Below are positions 26,993-34,963 of a stretch of 64,000 bases of DNA, piece by piece. The position numbers were made by a program, and so were the translations under genes. Under the pieces are notes generated by a model. That model was not told the DNA's origin. It saw nothing but the letters and a program-made list of their open reading frames with translations, and ran no database searches. This DNA comes from Tangfeifania diversioriginum (lineage in GTDB: Bacteria > Bacteroidota > Bacteroidia > Bacteroidales > Prolixibacteraceae), in assembly GCA_945873105.1 (NCBI GenBank), contig CAMCBW010000024.1, forward strand, positions 1-64,000, in the 5' to 3' direction. Each line of letters begins with the position of its first letter. Position 1 is the first letter of the stretch.

Positions 26993-27643
26993 ATGGCTGA
27001 TTCCTACATAAATATACATACACACGGGCAATCCTCTTCGCATGAGGTGATATCGGTTTACAACCTGATGTTGAATGAACAGCGAGTTCCAATTCTGCAG
27101 CTGTTCTCTGCAGGATTGCACCCCTGGTTTGCAGATCAGGCTCCCGAGGATCTTTTGTTACAGCTCTCCCAACTTGCTGAGCAGCCGAATTTCTTTGCCT
27201 ACGGTGAGACAGGATTGGACAAGCATTGCTCCGTCCCTTTTCAGCATCAGCAGGATATTTTCAAATTGCACCTGGAGAAGGCGATTGAAATAAATAAGCC
27301 TGTCATCCTGCATTGCGTCAAAGCCTGGGATGAAATGATAGAAATGGCCGCTGGTTACCCGCTTCCCAGGATACTCCACGGTTACAATGGAAGTCTTTCA
27401 CTAACCAAGCGCCTGGTAGACAAGGGATTTTACTTTTCAATTGGCAAAGCAATTACAAATCCAGCATCCAAATTGCACCATTCGTTGCCTGCAATTCCAC
27501 TCGATCAGCTTTTTTGTGAGACAGATGACGCTACAATTTCTATTCAAGCTATTTACGAAGGTGTTGGGGCCGTTTTGCAGCTAAAAAGCGAAGCATTGAG
27601 AGCGATAATTTTAACAAATTTTGCCAAAATAAGAAGTGCCTAA
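26993..27643 (+). CDS. TatD-like metal-dependent hydrolase, short form
   Basis: A 216-residue amidohydrolase-fold protein, shorter than typical TatD (about 260). The usual N-terminal DxHxH is represented by NIHTHG, and later features FAYGETGLDKH, VILHCVKAWDEM, ILHGYNGSL and FCETDDA match the TatD metal ligands in order. Several Bacteroidota have this compact version. TatD proteins are DNases or phosphodiesterases in DNA quality control; activity of the short form is not known. Its ATG at 26993 lies after a 130-base gap without recognised elements. Confidence 0.8.
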   Translation: MADSYINIHTHGQSSSHEVISVYNLMLNEQRVPILQLFSAGLHPWFADQAPEDLLLQLSQLAEQPNFFAYGETGLDKHCSVPFQHQQDIFKLHLEKAIEINKPVILHCVKAWDEMIEMAAGYPLPRILHGYNGSLSLTKRLVDKGFYFSIGKAITNPASKLHHSLPAIPLDQLFCETDDATISIQAIYEGVGAVLQLKSEALRAIILTNFAKIRSA

Positions 27644-27725
27644 AATGAACTAAAGTGCCTAAAATGCCTAAAGTACTTAAGCTATAAACATGACTTTCAA
27701 GAAGTACAAAACTTTAGGCACTTTC
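27640..27725. repeat. Period-9 repeats with complementary arm between convergent genes
   Basis: CTAAAATGA, ACTAAAGTG, CCTAAAATG, CCTAAAGTA start at the TatD stop. ACTTTAGGCACTTT at 27711 is the complement and runs through the stop of the facing sensor kinase gene. The arms can pair and may end both transcripts. Confidence 0.65.
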
Positions 27726-29468
27726 CCCAGGAAGTTTGATGAAAAAGGTGCTACCCTCCCCTACCGTGCTTTCTACCCAAATTGAACCTTTGTGCCTGTT
27801 GACGTATTCCTTACACAACAGCAATCCCAGCCCGCTGCTCAATTCTCCATTTGTACCCTTTCTGGAGGTATTTGCATCAATTTTAAAGAGCAATGGAAGC
27901 ATCTCACTGGCAATGCCAATGCCTGTATCCTGCACAGTGATCAGACAACCGTGATCAGCACAATTCCTGGCATCAAGCGTAATTGAACCCCCGTTTTGGG
28001 TAAATTTAATGCCATTCGAAAGCAGGTTACGCATCAGCGAATGCAGCATATTTTGATCGGCATAAACCTCTATCTCTGGTGAGAGTAGGTTGTTGATGGA
28101 GATGTTCTTTTTCTGTCCAACCTCAGAAAAGTTTTTGATGCATTCATTTACCTCTCTGGATAAAGCAACTTTGACAGGTTCAAAACTGGTTATTCCCTGT
28201 TTGACCAACGACCATTCCAGGAGATTATTTAACAGACTGAATAGGTTTCTGGCAGAATCCCTCATTTTGGCAGCAAGTTTGATCACTTCAGAAATTGGCA
28301 GTTTCGGTATCTCCTCTGCCATGATTTCAGTCAATCCAAGGAAGCTGCTAAACGGGCCCTTTAGATCATGGGCTACAATTGAGAAGAACTTATCCTTCTC
28401 ATTGTTGATTTTCTTCAACTCAATGTTTTGATTAACAATCTCTTTCTCTCTTATTTTACGTTCGGTGATGTTACGCACAATGCTAATAATATGGGGCTCC
28501 CCATTCAACATGATCAATCTTCCAGACAAAAGACCGATTATAATATCCTTCTCCTTGTTACTAAATTCAAACTCGTAATCAAAAAAACTACCATCCTTTC
28601 CAAGTCTTGCTGTATAGTAATTCCGATCCTCCTCATTCAACCAAATATTTAGCTCATAGGTTGTCTTCCCAAGGGCCTCAGCAGTTGTATAACCTGTCAA
28701 CTCAAAAAATCTATCATTTACCGAAGTAATTGTTCCATCTGATAATTTTGTTATTAAAATGGCATCCGGAGTAGTATTGAAAATAACTTCAAAATGATCT
28801 TTGGCAATTTTCATTTCTGAAGTCAGTCTTTGATTTAGCATGATTATCAAAGAATAGGTCCAGAAAATAGAGACTCCCAACAATTCCAGGTAGGTCGAAG
28901 TATTGATAAGGTCTTGCGAATAAAGATGGTCAATTCTGAAGTGCGTAAGCAAAAGCAATACTTTGGAAAAGGAGAATATCGAATGGACCAGAAAAACGAG
29001 AATACAAATGTTCAAGGCAGAGACTGCCCGGTTTTTGCGGTAAATATAGAGGTCATATGTGGCAAAACTGCACAATATACCGATAGTCATCCAGATGATG
29101 ATGGTTCGATTGTGTATGCTGTCAACGATATAAACGTAATAGAAAAAGGGACCAATGAAAGCAAGAAACAAAAATATCAACAACCTGGTTCTGATCTTGC
29201 CACCAATAAATTTTACAATACCTATGTACAAGAACATGACGGCTAGAATGTGCATTACATTCTGAGCGAGAATCGATAAGTATTCAATGGAACTGATCCT
29301 CCTGGTGACCATAAATACAAAACCCAGCACGGCAACTGAACTCCAAAGTAACCACCATCCGGGACCGCTGTATTCTTTGTGGTAATTATACTCCAGCAGG
29401 AAAATCACGAACTGTATGGAATATATTATTCCAAGTACAATGGCAAAAGTGTTGATATCGATGATCAC
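27714..29468 (-). CDS. Membrane PAS-domain sensor histidine kinase
   Basis: A 584-residue kinase. Residues 1-212 hold about seven membrane helices, a 7TM-type sensor module. A PAS domain follows (about 225-340: FEVIFNTTPDAILI, SVNDRFFELTGY, YEFEFSNKEKDII). The kinase core has the H box FFSIVAHDLKGPFS with His367, the N box LLSNGIKFTQNGG and G boxes DTGIGIA and GLGLLLCKEYV. Translation probably starts at a GTG (29468), because a stop codon lies immediately before it and the next ATG is past the second helix. No response regulator gene is adjacent, so it is an orphan kinase. The signal is unknown. Confidence 0.88.
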   Translation of the reverse strand: MIIDINTFAIVLGIIYSIQFVIFLLEYNYHKEYSGPGWWLLWSSVAVLGFVFMVTRRISSIEYLSILAQNVMHILAVMFLYIGIVKFIGGKIRTRLLIFLFLAFIGPFFYYVYIVDSIHNRTIIIWMTIGILCSFATYDLYIYRKNRAVSALNICILVFLVHSIFSFSKVLLLLTHFRIDHLYSQDLINTSTYLELLGVSIFWTYSLIIMLNQRLTSEMKIAKDHFEVIFNTTPDAILITKLSDGTITSVNDRFFELTGYTTAEALGKTTYELNIWLNEEDRNYYTARLGKDGSFFDYEFEFSNKEKDIIIGLLSGRLIMLNGEPHIISIVRNITERKIREKEIVNQNIELKKINNEKDKFFSIVAHDLKGPFSSFLGLTEIMAEEIPKLPISEVIKLAAKMRDSARNLFSLLNNLLEWSLVKQGITSFEPVKVALSREVNECIKNFSEVGQKKNISINNLLSPEIEVYADQNMLHSLMRNLLSNGIKFTQNGGSITLDARNCADHGCLITVQDTGIGIASEMLPLLFKIDANTSRKGTNGELSSGLGLLLCKEYVNRHKGSIWVESTVGEGSTFFIKLPGESA

Positions 29469-29632
29469 TAGCAGTTATGTTTCTCAGGATAAAAACAGTT
29501 CATTCGTTAAAATGTTTACCAATCAGCAGGAAATAATGTTCTTCCAATCACTAAAAGAGTAAATATTTACAATTTTTTGTGTGGCGCCCCATTTTCTTAA
29601 TTTTTGGAACCTATTTTAGTTTTAATCGGCTA

Positions 29633-30727
29633 CTAGAGTTTGATAAAAATCTTCTTCCTGAAGAGTATAAATGCAGGTATAAAATTTATCCCAACAAAGA
29701 GCAGGGAGTATACCATTCCCCAAAATTCCGGCGATGGGGCTACGTTTGTGAAGGCAGACATGAAATGTTCATTCAATGAAAATCCACCAAATTTAAACCT
29801 GAAGAAAAGGAGTCCCCAAATATCTGCCAAAAAATAGACTGCTATGGCATTTGCGCCAAAAATTAAGCCAGGTTTGGTAAACCCTGTATAACCCACCATG
29901 TCAATCAGATAATAACAAGTACCCAGGATTAGGGCCGCTACGCCGGAGGTAATGAGGACAAAAGAGCTGCTCCAGATGTTTTCATTGCAAGGGAAATGGA
30001 GGTTCCACCAATATCCGGCAATCATAGCTACAAAGCCTCCTACCATAAGGATGATGACCTTTTCTCTTTTGTCGAGATTGCTCAGCAGTAATCTTCCTGC
30101 CAGCATGCCGGTTATTCCAGTTACAAACGATGGGAATGTACTGAGAATACCTTCCGGATCCCATGTCTTTTGCCACATGGTTCCGGGAAGAAATTTTGTA
30201 TCGAACCAGGCTGCAAGATTTATTCCGGGTTCCAGCATGGGTCTGTCAAAGCCGGGAGTTGGCACAAACAGCATTGCCAACCAATAGGCAACCAGAATTC
30301 CCGCGCCGATCCATGCCTGCCTTTTCCAGTTGGTATTTAAAAATAGTACAGCACAGAATAGAAAAACCAGGGCTATTCGTGGCAAAGTGCCAGTATAGCG
30401 AAGATCTGCAAAATTAAAATCAGGCAATAGATTTAATAGTATCCCAACCAGGTAGATTTTAACCGATCGCATCCCTATTTTTTTGTACATTTCTGCTTTG
30501 GGCAGACCCATTTCCAATCTTTTGGTATAAGCAAAAGCAATAGAAACGCCCACTACAAATAGAAAAACAGGTGCAATCAGGTCGGTTGGAGAGAGGCCAT
30601 TCCACTTGGAATGGTTCAATGGCGCATAGGAGAAAAGTTCGCTGCCCGGAAAATTAACCAGGATCATGGCTGCCACTGTGAAGCCACGCATGACATCCAG
30701 CGAAATTAGTCTTTTTGATTCTGTCAT
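29633..30727 (-). CDS. Multi-helix membrane acyltransferase, HGSNAT/DUF5009-like
   Basis: A 364-residue protein with about ten membrane helices. It begins SKRLISLDVMRGFTVAAMI, the RxxSLDxxRGxxV start of the heparan-alpha-glucosaminide N-acetyltransferase-like group, and then LSPTDLIAPVFLFVVG, its second signature. Such proteins move acetyl groups across the membrane to sugars, for example to glucosamine. It is divergent from a GH20 beta-N-acetylhexosaminidase gene, which suggests a shared amino-sugar role. The gap 30728-30996 between them has no promoter I can name. Confidence 0.8.
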   Translation of the reverse strand: MTESKRLISLDVMRGFTVAAMILVNFPGSELFSYAPLNHSKWNGLSPTDLIAPVFLFVVGVSIAFAYTKRLEMGLPKAEMYKKIGMRSVKIYLVGILLNLLPDFNFADLRYTGTLPRIALVFLFCAVLFLNTNWKRQAWIGAGILVAYWLAMLFVPTPGFDRPMLEPGINLAAWFDTKFLPGTMWQKTWDPEGILSTFPSFVTGITGMLAGRLLLSNLDKREKVIILMVGGFVAMIAGYWWNLHFPCNENIWSSSFVLITSGVAALILGTCYYLIDMVGYTGFTKPGLIFGANAIAVYFLADIWGLLFFRFKFGGFSLNEHFMSAFTNVAPSPEFWGMVYSLLFVGINFIPAFILFRKKIFIKL

Positions 30728-30996
30728 TGTGAATAGAACTGTTTGGCCAGCATTCCCATCATTGAAATTGCCAGTGAATTAGTAGTTGATTTTTAATAGA
30801 TTAAGTACACAATCAGCAATTGTATCCTCTGGAAGGGTTCTTCCATAGGATTTGTTAAATTTAAAAAGGAAAACAGCGTTGATTTGGTCCTAAAGTTAAT
30901 CATCCATTCGATTCCTGGCACCAGATGAACTGAAATTGATACTACCATTTCTTGTCCTATTAAACAATACAATTACAACTTGTTAACGCTACTGCA

Positions 30997-33597
30997 ATGT
31001 CAAAATTATTCAATTGGATGCTTCTCTTCTGTGTACCACTTCTATGGATCAATTGTACGCAGGAGGCTAACTCCAAGCTGCCAAAATCCGCAGAACTTGA
31101 AGTCAAATGGGAACTTTTGACCAATTTGTACCAGGGAAAGAACCAGGCCCTTGCCTCTTTTACCGTTTACAATCACAGCAAGTACACCTTTGAAGCAAAA
31201 GGTTGGGAAATGTATTTTTCACAAATGCCTCCAATTCCGATCGTCGAAGATTCTGTCAGGACGGCCAGGGTGGAACATATCAACGGAGATTGGTTCAAAC
31301 TGGTGCCAAATGCGAATTTTCGTCTCCTCCCAGGAGATTCCATTCGAATAAACTACTGTGGGACAGGCTTCATGATTAAAAATACGGATGCGGCCATGGG
31401 AATGTACTTTGTCTTTTATGACCATCACGGCAATGAAATTGCAATTGTACCTGTGGGAAAGAGCAAAGTCGGTGAGTTTAGGCGGCCGGAACAACTCAAA
31501 CGCACGGTTACAGATGAGTTGGCTGTTCCGACACCAGAGAGCAGGTATCTTGCGAATCTGTCTCATCATTTGCTACCTGAAAATGAACTACAGCCGATTA
31601 TTCCCACTCCGGTTTCCATTCAAGGTGGAGCAGATTCCCTTTTGATCGATCCCAAATGGCCCATATACTATGGAGAAGGGCTGGAAATGGAGGCCCTTTA
31701 TCTGGCAAAAAAATTTAAGGCGTTCACTGGCGAAGATTTTGTTCTTGTGAGCGGCAAACCGACCAAGACACCCGCAATTTCTTTGGAGTTGGGTTTAACC
31801 CAGTTGGAAAAATCCGAAGCTTACCATTTAATCCAGGATACCAGGCAAGGCATCTCCATTTGCGGAAAAGATGGAGCAGGAGTGTTTTACGGCATTCAAA
31901 GCCTGTTGGCATCACTTCCCTCTGAAAGTTTTGTTCAACCGGGAACTCCCATCAAAGTTCCTGCCCTTCAGATTACCGATGAACCAAGATTCTCCTACCG
32001 GGGATTGCAATTTGATATGGCACGAAATTTCCAGACGAGGGAGACCATCATGAAGATGCTGGATATCATGTCTTTTTACAAGCTAAACCGCTTCCTCTTC
32101 TATTTTATGGAAGATGAAGGATGGAGGGTTGAGATTCCCGGGTTACCCGAACTTACGGAGATTGGTAGTCAGCGGAAACACGGCAAGGTTACTGATCCAA
32201 TGCTTCATCCCTCCTATGGGAGTGGTCCATTCGCAGGGGCAAAGGGTGGTTATGGCAGCGGATACTTTACAAAGGACGAATTCGTGGAGATGCTGAAATA
32301 TGCGAAAGAGCGGCATATAACCGTCATCCCCTGCATCAATTTCCCGGCGCATGTTCGTTCGGCGATAAAAGCCATGGAGTTCCGCTACCAAAGGTTTATG
32401 AAGGAGGGAAAAGTAGTAGAAGCCAATGAATTCAGGTTGATTGATCCGGAAGATACCTCTGTGTATACCTCCGCACAAGGATACCACGACAATGTTGTCT
32501 GTGTAGGCCGCGAGTCGGTGTACCATTTTTATGATACTGCAGTGAAGGGAATCAAGCAGCTCTATGATCAGGCAGGAGTCTCCATGGAGACTTTTCATAC
32601 CGGGGGTGATGAAGTTGCGCAAGGTTGTTGGAGTGGTTCGCCGCTGGTAAAAAAATTATTGGCAGACCATCCGGAGCTAAAGTCAGACGAAAAGAGTTTG
32701 CAGGCATACTGTTTTCGAAGAATATCAGCCATCTTAAAGAAAAATGGGGTGAAGGAAATTGGTGGTTGGGAAGAGGCAGCCCTGCTGTCGGATGAAAATG
32801 GAAAGCCAGTTCCCAATTTTGAATTTGTGGGGAAAGGACTCCTACCCTACCTCTGGAACAATACAGAAGGAGCCGAAGATCTGGGATACAAGCTGGCCAA
32901 TGCCGGATACAGGGTGGTACTTTGTAATGTTTCCAATTTCTACCTGGATTTTCCTTACGACAAAGACCCTGTTGAACCTGGAAATTACTGGGCAGGATTC
33001 CTTGAAACCAAACAATTTTATGCATTTGCGCCTTACGATCTGTTCAAAACAACGACCAGAACGGCCATGGGAGGAACCATCCATCCAGATTTGGCGTACG
33101 GATCAAAAGTAAGGCTAAAACCGGATGCGCGCAATAATATCCTGGGAGTTCAGGCACAAATCTGGAGTGAAACAATCAAAGGGGAGGCGATGCTGGAGTA
33201 TTACTACCTGCCAAGGTTGATCGCCTTTTCAGAGACTGCCTGGTCGGCTGAAAGGAAATGGGAAACCACCGAAAACGAGGCAGAGCGGGAAAAACAGCTT
33301 GCTGCAGGTTGGAACGTTCTTGCCAATCGTTTGGCAAGGAGGGAATTGCCACGGCTTACCGCATTGAATGGAGGTTACAATTTCCGCATCCCCCTACCCG
33401 GAGCCATTGTCAAGGATGGGATGCTCTATGCCAACGTAGAGTTTCCAGGGCTGGAAATAAGGTATACCACCGACGGATCTGAACCAAACATCTTGAGTCA
33501 GCTCTATTCAGAGCCAGTGAAGGTTGCTGGAAGCGTGATGCTGAAGAGTTTTGTTAAGGGTGGAAGGTACAGCAGAACGACTGTTTTGAAGCGTTAA
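30997..33597 (+). CDS. GH20 beta-N-acetylhexosaminidase lipoprotein
   Basis: An 866-residue lipoprotein (signal ends LLWINC). N-terminal residues 30-170 are a CHB_HEX-type beta domain; then a GH20 domain 2 (about 200-320, ending GVFYGIQSLLASL), and the catalytic barrel starting PRFSYRGLQFDMARNFQ. The catalytic Asp-Glu pair lies in FHTGGDEVAQGCW. The end of the barrel carries QAQIWSETIKGEAMLEYYYLPR. A C-terminal chitobiase-like domain (GLEIRYTTDGSEPN) follows. It removes terminal GlcNAc or GalNAc from chito-oligosaccharides or glycoproteins on the cell surface. Confidence 0.93.
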   Translation: MSKLFNWMLLFCVPLLWINCTQEANSKLPKSAELEVKWELLTNLYQGKNQALASFTVYNHSKYTFEAKGWEMYFSQMPPIPIVEDSVRTARVEHINGDWFKLVPNANFRLLPGDSIRINYCGTGFMIKNTDAAMGMYFVFYDHHGNEIAIVPVGKSKVGEFRRPEQLKRTVTDELAVPTPESRYLANLSHHLLPENELQPIIPTPVSIQGGADSLLIDPKWPIYYGEGLEMEALYLAKKFKAFTGEDFVLVSGKPTKTPAISLELGLTQLEKSEAYHLIQDTRQGISICGKDGAGVFYGIQSLLASLPSESFVQPGTPIKVPALQITDEPRFSYRGLQFDMARNFQTRETIMKMLDIMSFYKLNRFLFYFMEDEGWRVEIPGLPELTEIGSQRKHGKVTDPMLHPSYGSGPFAGAKGGYGSGYFTKDEFVEMLKYAKERHITVIPCINFPAHVRSAIKAMEFRYQRFMKEGKVVEANEFRLIDPEDTSVYTSAQGYHDNVVCVGRESVYHFYDTAVKGIKQLYDQAGVSMETFHTGGDEVAQGCWSGSPLVKKLLADHPELKSDEKSLQAYCFRRISAILKKNGVKEIGGWEEAALLSDENGKPVPNFEFVGKGLLPYLWNNTEGAEDLGYKLANAGYRVVLCNVSNFYLDFPYDKDPVEPGNYWAGFLETKQFYAFAPYDLFKTTTRTAMGGTIHPDLAYGSKVRLKPDARNNILGVQAQIWSETIKGEAMLEYYYLPRLIAFSETAWSAERKWETTENEAEREKQLAAGWNVLANRLARRELPRLTALNGGYNFRIPLPGAIVKDGMLYANVEFPGLEIRYTTDGSEPNILSQLYSEPVKVAGSVMLKSFVKGGRYSRTTVLKR

Positions 33598-33763
33598 CAG
33601 TCAATAAATTAGGGTTAAATTGAATTTACCGTGTACACGACAATGGCTAGCTATCATCTCGTCGTCTGACAGGCTGCTTATACTTTATTTTGCTTCAGGC
33701 TGTGATTTTTTAAACCCATTTGCGAATAATTTGGTGTAACGTTTTAATCCTTGTACAGAACAG

Positions 33764-34270
33764 ATGAACGAGCAACAACAAAGAGCGCAATTTCAAATTG
33801 TAATTGAGCAGCACAAAGGTATTTTACACAAGGTCGCCCGCACATATTGTCAGAACGATGATGATAGGAATGACCTCATTCAGGAAATGATGGTACATGT
33901 TTGGCAATCTTTGCCTCGTTACAACAAGCAATCCAATATTTCTACCTGGTTGTACCGGATTTCACTCAACGTTGCCATCTCTTTTTACCGAAGAAACGTA
34001 GCAAGAGCTACGAAATATACGCTATTGAATGAACAGAAGGTACAAATGCCCACAGAAGAGTTAACAGATCATGAAACACAACTGAATTTACTGGAACAGT
34101 ATATCAGTGAACTCAAGGAGTTAGACAAAGCTCTGATGATCTTGTATCTGGATGATCAAAGTCATGCTAAAATTGCAGAGATACTGGGAATGTCCATCAG
34201 CAATGTCGGAACAAGAATCGGACGTATCAAGGATAATTTAAAAACAAGATTTAATCAATTAAAACCATAA
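33764..34270 (+). CDS. ECF-type RNA polymerase sigma factor
   Basis: A 168-residue sigma-70 family factor with region 2 (DDRNDLIQEMMVHVWQSLPRY, preceded by KVARTYCQ) and region 4 at residues about 115-165 (LMILYLDDQSHAKIAEILGMSISNVGTRIGR, including the helix-turn-helix). Region 3 is absent, as in ECF factors. The next gene starts four bases after the stop and encodes a two-part membrane protein that is likely its partner. No FecR-type anti-sigma or SusC gene is nearby, so it is not a PUL-type sigma factor here. Confidence 0.9.
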   Translation: MNEQQQRAQFQIVIEQHKGILHKVARTYCQNDDDRNDLIQEMMVHVWQSLPRYNKQSNISTWLYRISLNVAISFYRRNVARATKYTLLNEQKVQMPTEELTDHETQLNLLEQYISELKELDKALMILYLDDQSHAKIAEILGMSISNVGTRIGRIKDNLKTRFNQLKP

Positions 34271-34274
34271 TACC

Positions 34275-34961
34275 ATGAACGAATTGGAATTAAAAGAGCT
34301 TTGGAAAACAACCAACGAGAAATTGGAGAAAGCAATGGTGGTTAACAGGGATCATGCCAAAGAAATCACTCGTTTTAAACTATTCTACGCTATTTCATCC
34401 ATGAAACCCCTCAAGATTTTCACCCTATTTGCAGGCATCATTTGGGTAGGATTGGGGACATTCTTATTGAGTCATTCCTACCTAAACGCCTATTCAGCAG
34501 TCAATAAGTATTTCTTCTATTCAGCTTCTTTCCAAGTTGGTCTGACTGCCATTGCGTTGTTCATTTATCTCTACCAAATCATTGCAATTTCCAGGATAGA
34601 CATCTCCGATCCGATTCTAACAACTCAGAAAAAGATAACCAGCCTGAAAATAACAACACTATGGGTGACGCGCGTTCTATTTCTTCAACTTCCCGTTTGG
34701 ACCACCTTTTGGTGGAATGAGGTGATGTTTCAAGATTGGAACATCTTGCAATGGTCCATAGCTGGTAGTGTCACGCTTGCATTTACATTCACCTCGCTTT
34801 GGTTGTTCTTTCACATCAAGTTCGAGAATAGGGATAAAAAATGGTTTAAGCTTATTTTCAATGGAAAAGAGTGGACACCCTTGATGAAGTCGATGCAATT
34901 GTTGGATCAGCTAAATGAGTATATGGCTGACAATAAACCAGAAACAAACACCACTGCCTGA
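34275..34961 (+). CDS. Membrane protein cotranscribed with the ECF sigma factor (possible anti-sigma)
   Basis: A 228-residue protein with a cytoplasmic N-terminus of about 45 residues (ELELKELWKTTNEKLEKAM, predicted helix) and four membrane helices (about 45-70, 78-105, 120-145, 160-185), then a cytoplasmic tail. There is no zinc motif of the classical anti-sigma domain. The four-base gap to the sigma gene and the helical N-terminal segment suggest that it holds the sigma factor at the membrane; this is inference. Its stop lies only two bases from the stop of the convergent DUF5916 gene. Confidence 0.6.
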   Translation: MNELELKELWKTTNEKLEKAMVVNRDHAKEITRFKLFYAISSMKPLKIFTLFAGIIWVGLGTFLLSHSYLNAYSAVNKYFFYSASFQVGLTAIALFIYLYQIIAISRIDISDPILTTQKKITSLKITTLWVTRVLFLQLPVWTTFWWNEVMFQDWNILQWSIAGSVTLAFTFTSLWLFFHIKFENRDKKWFKLIFNGKEWTPLMKSMQLLDQLNEYMADNKPETNTTA

Positions 34962-34963
34962 CT

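Noticed and set aside
5335-33597. A classical polysaccharide utilisation locus
   Set aside because: Several glycosidases and esterases are present, but no SusC/SusD pair or hybrid two-component regulator was found, and the genes lie in several unlinked transcripts.
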